In this document: in pieces, positions 32,537-42,949 of the stretch
Layout of the letters: each line of letters opens with the position of its first letter
Position numbering within the stretch: the first letter of the stretch is position 1
Source: Nephrocerus scutellatus
Lineage: Eukaryota; Arthropoda; Insecta; Diptera; Pipunculidae
Length of the DNA: 64,000 bases
NCBI GenBank assembly: GCA_947095585.1
Contig: OX352763.1
Location: forward strand, 66,949,067 to 67,013,066
Direction: 5' to 3'
The notes under the pieces: model-generated
The model's input: the letters and a program-made list of their open reading frames with translations, nothing else
What the model was told of the DNA's origin: nothing
The model's database searches: none
Program-made: the position numbers and the translations under genes

Positions 32537-35218
32537 TGTAACGGGGTTTTCCAGCCGGGGTAAAACTCAGTGTGACCAGGGTTCTTTGTTTATAGGGTCG
32601 TTACAATAAAAAGAATTTATTTGTTTGGGGAATGGAATTCGATCTTTTATTCTCTTCTTTCAGTTAACAATTATATATTTGTGTAAATTCAAGTGTAATG
32701 TTTATGATATCCGGTCGTATCCTCGGAGGCGGTGTATATATGCTGGCGAAGCGTAGTACCGGGGGCGTTGGTGTTGACTATGTGGATGGCGAGCGCGGTG
32801 TCGTTGTACTAGCGGTGGGGCCTTTGTACCCCTTTGGCTGTAGTATCAATGTTTGCTTAGGTTTGGCGTTAAGCGTGGGCGCAATGGTAAGGATATCTCT
32901 CTTGAACCATTAATGCGAATTTCTAGCGTTAAGCGTGTGGACGTAATGGTAAGGATATCTCTATTGAACCATTAATGCGACGAATTTCTAGCGTTAAGCG
33001 TGTGGACGTAATGGTAAGGATATCTCTCTTGAACCATTAATGCGACGAATTTCTAGCGTTAAGCGAGTGGACGTAATGGTAAGGATATCTCTCTTGAACC
33101 ATTAATGCGACGAATTTCTAGCGTTAAGCGTGTGGACGTAATGGTAAGGATATCTTTCTTGAACCATAAATGCGACAAATTTCTAGCGTTAAGCGTGTGG
33201 GCGTAATGGTAAGGATATCTCTCTTGAACCATTAATGCGAGGAATTACTGAGTCTAGCGTGAAGCATTTGGACATAATGGTAAGGATATCTCTCTTGAAC
33301 CATTAATGCGAGGAACTACTGAGTCTAGCGTGAAGCGTTTGGACGTAATGGTAAGGATATCTCTCTTGAACCATTAATGCGACGAATTTCTAAGTCTAGC
33401 GTGAAGCGTTTGGACGTAATGGTAAGGATATCCCTCTTGAACCATTAATGCGAGGAATTACTGAGTCTAGCTTGAAGCGTTTGGACATAATGGTAAGGAT
33501 ATCTCTCTTGAACCATTAATGCGAGGAACTACTGAGTCTAGCGTGAAGCGTTTGGACGTAATGGTAAGGATATCTCTCTTGAACCATTAATGCGACGAAT
33601 TTCTAAGTCTAGCGTGAAGCGTTTGGACGTAATGGTAAGGATATCCCTCTTGAACCATTAATGCGACGAATTTCTAGCGTTACGCGTGTGGACGTAATGG
33701 TAAGGATATCTCTCTTGAACCATTAATGCGAGGAATTACTGAGTCTAGCGTGAAGCGTTTGGACATAATGGTAAGGATATCTCTCTTGAACCATTAATGC
33801 GAGGAACTACTGAGTCTAGCGTGAAGCGTTTGGACGTAATGGTGAGGATATCTCTCTTAAACCATTAATGCGACGAATTTCTAAGTCTAGCGTGAAGCGT
33901 TTGGACGTAATGGTAAGGATATCTCTCTTGAACCATTAATGCGACGAATTTCTAAGTCTAGCGTGAAGCGTTTGGACGTAATGTTAAGGATATCTCTCTT
34001 GAACTATTAATGCGAGGAATTACTAAGCGAGTTGCTAGTACTAGGAATCACAGGGAAGGAAAGAAGACTGGTTGTCGGAATTTCCTGCCTTTTATATGTT
34101 TTTGAATCGGTTGGAAAGGTCCTGTTATCTCTGAACTGTGGGACGATCGATGTTGTTTGATTCCCACGGTCGGTCCGAGATCCCGTTGTTGCTATGCTCA
34201 TTGTGTTTTGTTGTTCCGTTAAATCATTCGATTTTTGTGTTGTTTTGTCCAGCTCTGTACCTGTTGTTGTTGTATTCCTGCGTTGCAGAAATCAAAGCAT
34301 AATTTGGGTTTTGCTTTGTTTGTCAGTGTACTGTTGTTCTGCTCATCGTGTTGTTTGTTGTTGTTGTTGTGTCTTGATGCGAAAATTTGTTTGCAATATG
34401 TAAATTCATTAGGGTCGCGTTGCTTGGCTCAGCTCTGTGTGTGGGTTTTGTTGTTGTTCGTGGCTCAGCTCTGTGCGTGGGTTTTGTTGTTGTTCGGCAG
34501 CGTTTTCAGGTTGTTGTTGCTGTGTTGTTCGGTATATCGCTCTTCTGTTGTTGGTACTTTTCGTTCGGTTGGTGTTGCTCGGCTTCTATGATCTTGGTGT
34601 TGTTTGGCTGCATATTTCGGGTTGTTGTTGGTATGTTGCAATAGGCATGCTCGTTTGGTTGGTGTTGCTCGGCTCGTCTATTATTGTGCTGTTCGGTATG
34701 TCGCTCTTTTGTTGTTGGTGTTTTTTTTTATCAGCGTTCGATCCTGATAGGTTGATTTTCGGTGAACCCTGTCGGCTGTGTGTGTGGTGATCTGCTCTGG
34801 TGATCTCACACTGGGGTGGTGGTGGTGGTTGTTTGCATTTGCCACCATCTGTATGGTTTCCGATTTCTGTGACTTAGTCATGACTCCTCCTCAGTATTCT
34901 GCTCTCCCATGCGAGTGCAGTGTCGGTGGTTCTCCGTCTCTTTCCCCCCCTTCTTAATATAAGTTTCGTACATTAAGATTTTCTGTGTGGATGTTCGAAA
35001 GTTGCCAAAACGAGGGGAAATCTAAAAACGGCGAAATCAAATTGCTCTCACTCTATTTGTGAGAGTTGGGAGGCTATGAGAAATGAAATTCTATTTGTTT
35101 TGAAATGTTCTCTTAAATTTTATTGTTCATCAATTTCATTGTGATAACAAAATAAAAGAAAAGAAATGTAACTCCCAGTCGTGTGGGAAAATTTTGTGTG
35201 ACAGAATTTTTCCTCACA
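32537..35218 (-). mobile_element. Gypsy solo LTR (copy 2 family)
   Basis: 2682 bp, minus orientation: begins TGTGAGGAAAAATTC and ends CCCGTTACA. Flanked by the AGAT target duplication (32533-32536 and 35219-35222) with no internal region, so it is a solo LTR formed by LTR-LTR recombination. TATA box CATATAAAAGG at 34088-34098. Nearly the same as 38188-40635 except for repeat number. Val/Cys-rich open frames at 34194-34790 on the plus strand come from low-complexity tg/ttg DNA and are not genes. Confidence 0.88.
32870..34020. repeat. ~59-65-bp VNTR in gypsy solo LTR, about 17 units
   Basis: Units built on aatggtaaggatatctctct tgaaccattaatgcgacgaa with a variable link (ttctagcgttaagcg or actgagtctagcgtgaagcg). 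About 17 units here against about 13 in 38520-39390. The 234-bp length difference between the two LTRs equals four units. Confidence 0.9.
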
Positions 35219-35563
35219 AGATGATGCAAGATCAAGTACTATATCATCCACCTCTTCAACGTAAGTAGGAGCCATCAATTTGGACCCGGAGTATGTTCCG
35301 CTTTTCATCTACTTTAAATAAATTGATGGCCGACAAAGCTGACAACTATATTAAATGTAATAATCATGTATATAAAATGAATAATTTATACTAATACACT
35401 CGCGGCCTTAGAATTTAAGCCACCTATCGAATAACAGTAAAAATAACAAAACACTTGTTAGAGATGACCCTTCTTATTGAATTCACTCACTTTTTTCTCT
35501 GCATTAATCCATGAACCTAGTTAAGTTGATTTCTATACGCAAAAAAATAATAAAAACCAGCAT

Positions 35564-35914
35564 GATGATGTAAGATGATGCAAGATCAAGTACTATATCA
35601 TCCGCCTATTCAATGTAAATAGGAGCCATCAATTTGGGCCAGGAGTATGTTCCGGTTTCCATCTACTTTAAATAAATTGATGGCCGACAAAGCTGACAAC
35701 TATATTAAATGTAATAATCATGTATATAAAATGTATAATTTATACTAATACACTCGCGACCTTAGAATTTAAGCCACCTATCGGAAAATAGTAAAAATAA
35801 CAAAACACTTGTTCGAGATGACACTTCTTATTGAATTCACTCACTTCCTTCTCTGCATTAATCTATTAACCTAGTTGTTGTTAAGTTGATATATATACGC
35901 AATAAATTGTTAAC
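35564..35914 (+). repeat. Complete BEL LTR, tandem to the interrupted one
   Basis: About 350 bp, TGATGATG ... TGTTAACA. Same family as 35219-35560 and 17225-17345, with about 90% identity by eye. It provides the uninterrupted (empty) site for the gypsy insertion. Directly follows the previous LTR, so the BEL internal region has been lost between them. Confidence 0.8.
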
Positions 35915-36103
35915 AAAAAAGTGAAATTTGAATCCATCAATTACCAACGCTTGTATTTTTATTATTATCAGTGTGTTCTTGCAAACTTAGAAAAGCTTTT
36001 AATTGCAGTTGAATTTTCAGAATATTGCTCTTACGCGGGTGCTGCGGCGTACTTTGTTGCCCAAAATCTCTGTCTTGACATCACCTCATTTTCCTCATCA
36101 GGA

Positions 36104-36478
36104 TTATAATTGTAAATTTTTATCAAGGAAACAAAACACCTGTGGATCATAGTGATGTGAAAAGACAGAGCTTGGCAGAGCATTCCACATACGTGTTGTA
36201 CGGCTGAAGAACGAATCCCTGAACTTAACTGTACGTCCGAAGATGGGCTTAAGGGTAAACTGACGTGCATTTAGAGCGCCACGAGTATTGCGGTTTAATT
36301 CAAGGAGAGGTTGCATGCAACTGGCTGTTTCTGTTGTGCACCGCTGGTGGAAGAAGCGATAAAACAGTGAAAAGCAGGAGACGTTCCTGCGGTGTTCAAG
36401 CGAATCTATTGATTTTGCTATGTTTTCGTCACCGATAAGTTTAATCGCACAGTTTTGTATTCTTTCGCTAGTTGCCAT
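36104..36478 (-). pseudogene. C-terminal end of a CR1/L2-like RT
   Basis: About 124 codons: IQNCAIKLIGDENI, LEHRRNVSCFSLFYRFF, TRMWNALPSSVF. This is the conserved tail after the RT domain. It matches the family of the element at 48790-51080, which ends just before this part. It may be the missing 3' end of that element. Confidence 0.75.
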
Positions 36479-36798
36479 TCGATCAACTCATCGATTCAAG
36501 CCCAATGAACCACCACCAGTCTCATATCACAATGAATCATTACTTTGTTGCAACACAATCGTGCACATCGTCATATTTCAACACACAAATGGCTCGTCAC
36601 ATTGTAGCAACACAATGACCGTCGTCAAATATCGTTGTGAGCATGCGAGTCGTCGCTTACGCGACCTAATTGTTTACGTTTAAGAACAGACGACCACAAC
36701 TAATGTGCACCATAAGCACAATCAGCATGTCTCGAGTGTATGTCGCATTGGCAGTCGTCGGCATATTCGGCGGCATGTACCTACTCAACGAACTGTGA
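36478..36798 (+). repeat. 5' LTR fragment of the second BEL element
   Basis: Matches 45370-45690 nearly base for base (gatcaactcatcgattcaag, catgtctcgagtgtatgtcg, ggcatgtacctactcaacga). Truncated at both ends: the first ~55 bp and last ~140 bp of the LTR are absent. Confidence 0.8.
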
Positions 36799-36799
36799 A

Positions 36800-37681
36800 A
36801 ATTGCTGTAAAAAATCTGTGCACATGATCGAAGTACGACTGTTAAATTTGGAGACATCCTTTAAAGAAGCTAGGCTTCTTCACCAGAAAATTGTTGGGTT
36901 CCCTAGTGAAGATGCAAAGACTGAATACATGGAGGCACTCACGTTTCATAAATTGAAGGAACTGTTCTTTAATTATTCTAGCGAATTAAATGAACAGTTA
37001 GCAGCCACCGATAATCAAGGCTGCCTTAATAATTCAGTCGCTGCGTCCAAGTCACCGTCGGTTGAATTAAAGCTTCCGGCAATGAAGCTACCAACTTTTG
37101 ACGGCTCCCTACAGCGACAAGAGGTTGCAAAGATAAAGAAATTGTGCTTCAACTGTTTGTCAAGCGCACATTTCACGCAAAACTGCACAAGCACCTTTAC
37201 GTGTTCTGTCTGCCACCAAAAGCATCATTCGTTACTGCACATGAATGAGTCAGTCAACGCAATGCATGCCAATGAACCTGCTCCAATGGGAGATGTGATC
37301 CATGGAGCAGACTCCAAAGCAGAAGCCATGGAGATGCAGTGGCAGCTGACAACAATGTTAAAGCAAGGAGGCTTTCCACTACGCAAGTGGGCAAGTAATT
37401 GTTAAGAATTGTTGGCATCCATTCCAGAGATTGATAGAGAAGTAAAGGTACCACTTTCATTTGACGCAGGCAATGAGATGAAAACGCTAGGGATCCAATG
37501 GCATCCAGCAAAGGATACCTTCACCTTCAAGGTCTCACTGCAGGACTCAAGGAAGACGACAAAGAAAACAATCCTTTCAGACATTGCGCGGCTGTACGAT
37601 CCAATGGGTTGGATTTCTCCGTGTGTCATTGTGGGTAAGATTTTAATGCAAGATATCTGGAAGGAAAAGCAAACATGGGAT
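36800..37681 (+). pseudogene. gag-pol: BEL gag and RT-thumb fragment, internally deleted
   Basis: 36822-37405 is open: Gag helix (EVRLLNLETSFKEARLLHQK), KLPTFDGSLQ, then a jump to a zinc knuckle CFNCLSSAHFTQNC (CX2CX4HX4C) and CSVCHQKHHSLLH. It then jumps to the RT thumb (KAEAMEMQWQLTTMLKQGG) and ends at TAA 37402-37404. 37409-37681 continues the region after the thumb (MKTLGIQWHPAKDTF, LSDIARLYDPMGWISP). Protease and RT palm are deleted. Confidence 0.8.
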
Positions 37682-38103
37682 TCTTCGAGCCTTTCAATGA
37701 ACTGAAGAGGTTCCTTCCCTCCATCGTACCTTACCGACCATTTCCTTACTTGGTCCATTATCTGGGCGTATGATATAGTCGCCGTCTCGGTCCTGTTTCG
37801 TGTCAGAGCTACTTCAGATAGTATCGGCGATGCTGCTCTGATGGCTGGCTTTGGATCGTCGCTCCCTCTAGCTTCCGATGGGTCCAAAGTTAGTAGGGGA
37901 AATGACGATGGGCTGCGTCTGTGTCTCTCTTCTAATTCGCTTAGGCGTGTTTCGTCCTCAGACGTGACGTCTCGTCCTGAGACGTATTTGGAAAATCTCT
38001 TCCTCAACTCTTCTAGCGCGCCGCTGTTGTCTAGTCTGAACTCGCTCATGTAGTTCTTCAGCTCTTCTTTCGATAACGTATATATCCAACTGGTCTTAAC
38101 CAT
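37682..38103 (-). pseudogene. gag: Gag N-terminus, gypsy copy 2
   Basis: ATG at 38103: MVKTSWIYTLSKEELKNYMS, with the same SAP-like helix pair as copy 1 (EFRLDNSG..ELRKRF). It runs to VRYDGGKEPLQFIERLEE, then passes at the junction near 37682 into BEL sequence, which extends the open frame by about 90 foreign codons. No inactivating stop before the junction. Confidence 0.85.
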
Positions 38104-38167
38104 CTTGGTTTTATACTGGTATTATTAGATTTTTGACTTTATTAGTGTATTCTTACTAAATTCCAGG

Positions 38168-38185
38168 GTCCCTGCTCGGGCGCCA
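38168..38185 (-). promoter_or_regulatory. Primer binding site, gypsy copy 2
   Basis: On the minus strand TGGCGCCCGAGCAGGGAC, identical to copy 1 and two bases from the LTR. Complementary to a lysine tRNA 3' end with one mismatch to the canonical UUU-type site. Confidence 0.85.
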
Positions 38186-38187
38186 AT

Positions 38188-40635
38188 TGTAACGAGGTTT
38201 TCCAGCCGGGATAAAACTCAGTGTGACCAGGGTTCTTTGTTTATAGGGTCGTTACAATAAAAAGAATTTATTTGTTTGGGGAATGGAATTCGATCTTTTA
38301 TTCTCTTCTTTCAGTTAACAATTATTTATTTGTGTAACTTCAAGTGTAATGTTTATGATATCCGGTCGTATCCTCGGCGGCGGTGTATATATGCTGGCGA
38401 AGCGTAGTACCGGGGGCGTTGGTGTTGGCTATGTGGATGGCGAGCGCGGTGTCGTTGTACTAGCGGTGGGGCCTTTGTACCCCTTTGGCTGTAGTATCAA
38501 TGTTTGCTTAGGTTTGGCGTTAAGCGTGGGCGCAATGGTAAGGATATCCCTCTCGAACCATTAATGCGACGAATTTCTAGCGTTAAGCGTGTGGACGTAA
38601 TGGTAAGGATATCTCTCTTGAACCATTAATGCGACGAATTTCTAGCGTTAAGCGTGTGGACGTAATGGTAAGGATATCTCTCTTGAACCATTAATGCGAC
38701 GAATTTCTAGCGTTAAGCGTGTGGACGTAATGGTAAGGATATCTCTCTTGAACCATTAATGCGACGAATTTCTAGCGTTAAACGTGTGGACGTAATGGTA
38801 AGGATATCTCTCTTGAACCATTAATGCGACGAATTTCTAGCGTTAAGCGTGTGGGCGTAATGGTAAGGATATCTCTCTTGAACAATTAATGCGAGGAATT
38901 TCTAGCGTTAAGCGTGTGGGCATAATGGTAAGGATATCTCTCGTAAACCATTAATGCGAGGAATTACTGAGTCTAGCGTGAAGCGTTTGGACATAATGGT
39001 AAGGATATCTCTCTTGAACCATTAATGCGAGAAACTACTGAGTCTAGCGTGAAGCGTTTGGACGTAATGGTAAGGATATCTCTCTTGAACCATTAATGCG
39101 ACGAATTTCTAAGTCTAGCGTGAAGCGTTTGGACGTAATGGTAAGGATATCTCTCTTGAACCATAAATGCGATGAATTACTGAGTCTAGCATGAAGCGTT
39201 TGGACATAATGGTAAGGATATCTCTCTTGAACCATTAATGCGAGGAACTACTGAGTCTAGCGTGAAGCGTTTGGACGTAATGGTAAGGATATCTCTCTTG
39301 AACCATTAATGCGACGAATTTCTAAGTCTAGCGTGAAGCGTTTGGACGTAATGTTAAGGATATCTCTCTTGAACTATTAATGCGAGGAATTACTAAGCGA
39401 GTTGCTAGTACTAGGAATCACAGGGAAGGAAAGAAGACTGGTTGTCGGAATTTCCTGCCTTTTATATGTTTTTGAATCGGTTGGAAAGGTCCTGTTATCT
39501 CTGAACCGTGGGACGATCGATGTTGTTTGATTCCCACGGTCGGTCCGAGATCCCGTTGTTGCTATGCTCATTGTGTTTTGTTGTTCCGTTAAATCATTCG
39601 ATTTTTGTGTTGTTTTGTCCAGCTCTGTACCTGTTGTTGTTGTATTCCTGCGTTGCAGAAATCAAAGCATAATTTGGGTTTTGCTTTGTTTGTCAGTGTA
39701 CTGTTGTTCTGCTCATCGTGTTGTTTGTTGTTGTTGTGTCTTGATGCGAAAATTTTTTTGCAATATGTAAATTCATTTGGGTTGCGTTGCTTGGCTCAGC
39801 TCTGTGTGTGGGTTTTGTTGTTGTTCGTGGCTCAGTTCTGTGCGTGGGTTTTGTTGTTGTTCGTGGCTCAGTTCTGTGCGTGGGTTTTGATGTTGTTCGG
39901 CAGCGTTTTCGGGTTGTTGTTGCTGTGTTGTTCGGTATATCGCTCTTCTGTGGTTGGTACTTTTCGGGTGTTGCAATAGGTAATCTCGTTCGGTTGGTGT
40001 TGCTCGGCTTCTATGATCTTGGTGTTGTTTGGCTGCATATTTCGGGTTGTTGTTGGTATGTTGCAATAGGCATGCTCGTTTGGTTGGTGTTGCTCGGCTC
40101 GTCTATTATTGTGCTGTTCGGTATGTCGCTCTTTTGTTGTTGGTGTTTTTTTTTTATCAGCGTTCGATCCTGATAGGTTGATTTTCGGTGAACCCTGTCG
40201 GCTGTGTGTGTGGTGATCTGCTCTTTCTCACACTGGGGTGGTGGTTGTTTGCATTTGCCACCATCTGTATGGTTTGCCGATTTCTGTGACTTAGTCATGA
40301 CTCCTCCTCAGTATTCTGCTCTCCCATGCGAGTGCAGTGTCGGTGGTTCTCCGTCTCTTTCCCCCCCTTCTTAATATAAGTTTCGTACATTAAGATTTTC
40401 TGTGTGGATGTTCGAAAGTTGCCAAAACGAGGGGAAATCTAAAAACGGCGAAATCAAATTGCTCTCGCTCTATTTGTGAGAGTTGGGAGGCTAGGAGAAA
40501 TGAAATTCTATTTGTTTTGAAATGTTCTCTTAAATTTTATTGTACATCAATTTCATTGTGATAACAAAATAAAAGAAAAGAAATGTAACTCCCAGTCGTG
40601 TGGGAAAATTTTGTGTGACAGAATTTTTCCTCACA
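38188..40635 (-). repeat. 5' LTR of gypsy copy 2 fragment
   Basis: 2448 bp. Same ends and TATA box (39458-39468) as the solo LTR at 32537. VNTR of about 13 units (38520-39390). Small differences elsewhere, for example an extra gtgctcagttctgtgcg-type unit near 39850. Confidence 0.9.
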
Positions 40636-40675
40636 AGATGATGCAAGATCAAGTACTATATCATCCACCTCTTCG
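40636..40675 (+). repeat. Short BEL LTR piece between gypsy LTR and RTE element
   Basis: agatgatgcaagatcaagta ctatatcatccacctcttc, the same as 35219-35258. It shows that this gypsy LTR sits in the same BEL LTR site as the solo LTR. The BEL LTR is then cut by the 5'-truncated RTE element. Confidence 0.85.
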
Positions 40676-42949
40676 ACATGGGTATGGTACGTGATCATCA
40701 CCTTATGGTAGCTACTGTCCAGTTACGTACTGCATCAGTTCATAGAATCCGCATTATCATCCGAATGCCTAGGTATAACATCGACCGGCTTAAGATCCCC
40801 TCAGTACGCCAACAATTAAGGGATCATTTATCGCAAGGAGTGGAAGCAATCAGCAGCTCACTGCCGACAACCATCCAGCAGCTCACTGCCGACAACCATC
40901 CAGGAACATTGGAAGGCTGTGAAAAATGTTTTCACATCTGGAGCGGAAAGTATTGTTGGTAGAAGCCAGGCAAGGCACAGCACGTGGCTTACCGAAGATA
41001 CCTGGAGGCGGATTGAAGAACGTAAACTACTTAAAGCTCGTATTGTAGATATCCCAGCAGCAGCGAGGAGCGAGCTAGAGTCCATGTATCGAAGAAAAAT
41101 GAGAGAAGTGCAGCGTAGTGTAAGACGTGACAAGCGTAACTATATTAACAACCTGGCCTCAGAAGCGGAGGAAGCAGCGAGCCGGTGCGAAAGCAGAACC
41201 GTTTACAGAATCACCAAAGAGCTGACAGGTGGTAACCGCTCTAGCCAACATCCGGTGAAAGGCCTAGATGGTACCGTACTCGTTTCAGATGAGGATCAGC
41301 TCAAGCGATGGAAGGAGCATTTCTCTACGGTCCTTAACCGTGTATTTGCTAACGATATGCACCTAAATCAAACGGAAATGCCGGAAGTAAAAATTTCCCG
41401 AATTCGCACCTCAACTCCCAGTAAAGACGAGATCGCTACCGCGATTAACGCACTAAAGAACAACAAGTTGGTAGGACTAGATGGTATACCCGCAGAGCTT
41501 CTGCGTGCAGCTCCAACGACATCAGCAGAGCTTTTATATCCTCTTGTAGAGAGAGCTTGGGAGGTAGAAAGTTTCCCCGAAGAGTGGAAGAAGGGAATGA
41601 TTGTCAAGCTCCCTAAAAAAGGTAGTCTTATGGAGTGCGAAAACTGGAGAGGCATTTGCGTTCTCCCTGCAGTTGCAAAAGTAATAGCCAAAGTAGTACT
41701 TGAACGTATTAAGGAACACCTGGAAGATACACTCGATGCCGAACAAGCAGGTTTCCGCACTAGATCCTCCTGTGTAGACCACATAAACACCCTGCGGATC
41801 ATTATTGAACAGTGCGTTGAATTCCGGTCACCACTGCACCTGCTGTTCATCGATTTTGAGAAGGCGTTTGACAGTGTCAACAGACAGTTTATCTGGCTCG
41901 CCTTGCGCAGGAGAGGTATACCCAATAAACTAATAGCTATTATTAAAGCAACCTATTATGGCTCTAAATGTCATGTGCTGCATAGAGGAAAGCTGTCAGA
42001 GGAATTCGAGATCCTAAGTGGGGTACGACAAGGTTGCATTCTATCGCCGATACTTTTTTTGTTGGTGATTAGCGATGTACTTCGCGCAGCTTTATCTACT
42101 GGAAACGGAGGAATTCGTTGGACTCTTACATCTCAACTCAAACATCTGGATTACGCTGACGACGTTTGTTTACTCTCACATAGAATTATGGAGCTGCACC
42201 AAATGACAACAAATGTGGAGAGGGAGGCAAATGTTGCGGGTTTGAAGATTAATACTGCCAAAACCAAAATCATCAACCTCGGCACTAACTCAGTTACTCA
42301 TGTTAACATAGCTGGACAGCCGGTAGAGAGAGTAGAGAGTTTCCAATATCTTGGGAGTATTGTCTCGACCGAAGGTGGAACGGAACATTGCCAACCGAAT
42401 CGGCAAAACAAAATCGGTGTTTGGAATGATGTCCATGATATGGCGAAACAATGCGATCAGCTTAAACACCAAGATGCGACTGTTCCGCTCGAATGTTGAA
42501 TCTGTGCTGTTGTATGGGTGCAGCACTTGGAAGGTGACCGCTACTATCACAGAAAGATTACAAACATTTGTAAATAGGTGCCTACGGAACATCTTAAGGG
42601 TTTTCTGGCCTAACCGTATCTCTAACGAACATCTTTACCAGAGAACGGGTCAGGAACCAATAGGAACAACCATCCAACGACGGAAGTGGCAGTGGATTGG
42701 TCATACACTCCGAAAAGGCGACAGTTCCATAGCAAACTACGCAATGCAATGGAACCCGTTATCTCAGGATGGTAGAAGAACGGGTCGTCCGAGAAATACA
42801 TGGCGCAGAACAGTTGAGGAGGAGGCACGGCAATTGGGGAAGAGTTGGAGAGAGCTGAAGCTCATTGCCAGGAACGGCACGCGATGGCGCGTAGGCGTAG
42901 TAGAGGCCCTAGGACCCATAAGGGGATACAGGACATAAAGAAAAAAGAA
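40676..42949 (+). mobile_element. RTE-type non-LTR element, 5'-truncated
   Basis: Begins inside the end of the endonuclease (VRDHHLMVATVQLRT, 40686-40731), followed by a full RT and C-terminal region. It ends in an A-rich tail (ggacataaagaaaaaagaag). The RT motifs and lack of an ORF1 fit the RTE clade. Flanked on the left by BEL LTR, on the right by BEL pol. Confidence 0.8.
40686..42938 (+). pseudogene. RTE reverse transcriptase with one frameshift
   Basis: The main frame 40919-42499 has NWRGICVLPAVAKVIAKVVL, EQAGFRTRSSCVDHI, FIDFEKAFDSVNR (first Asp), GVRQGCILSPILF and the LDYADDVCLLSH catalytic box (YADD). So the palm is intact. Near 42370-42420 the reading shifts into the 42351-42938 frame, which carries the C-terminal domain (SVLLYGCSTWKVT, RKWQWIGHTLRKGD, GRPRNTWRRTVEEE). 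The endonuclease is almost all missing. One indel separates it from an intact RT. Confidence 0.85.

Larger units (their letters stand above)
32523..35560 (+). repeat. BEL LTR interrupted by a gypsy solo LTR
   Basis: tgatgatgtaagat (32523-32536) continues at 35219 with agatgatgcaagatcaagta. The uninterrupted sequence is present in the next LTR copy at 35564. AGAT is duplicated on both sides of 32537-35218. The BEL LTR therefore carries a gypsy solo LTR at this exact point. Confidence 0.85.
37682..40635 (-). mobile_element. Gypsy fragment: gag N-terminus, primer site and 5' LTR (copy 2 family)
   Basis: Minus-strand order: LTR 38188-40635, primer site 38168-38185, gag start 38103 to 37682. Its right flank (agatgatgcaagatcaag at 40636) is the same BEL LTR sequence that flanks the solo LTR at 32537-35218. 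So both come from one insertion that was later copied. The left side is cut off inside gag and joined to BEL pol. Confidence 0.85.

Noticed and set aside
32870..34020. CRISPR-like array (regular repeats with variable links), also at 530-1535 and 38520-39390
   Set aside because: Units are contiguous VNTRs inside LTRs with a eukaryotic TATA box and target duplications. Links are variants of each other, not unique spacers, and no cas genes exist.
34194..34790. Cys/Val/Leu-rich plus-strand frames that resemble membrane proteins (also 39564-40173)
   Set aside because: They translate tg- and ttg-rich low-complexity LTR sequence upstream of the TATA box (U3); no real membrane-protein pattern, and they change with small indels between the two LTRs.
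32537..40635. One full-length gypsy element with two LTRs
   Set aside because: The first LTR has the AGAT duplication on both of its own sides and no purine tract inside; the DNA between is BEL and CR1 sequence. It is a solo LTR plus a separate fragment.
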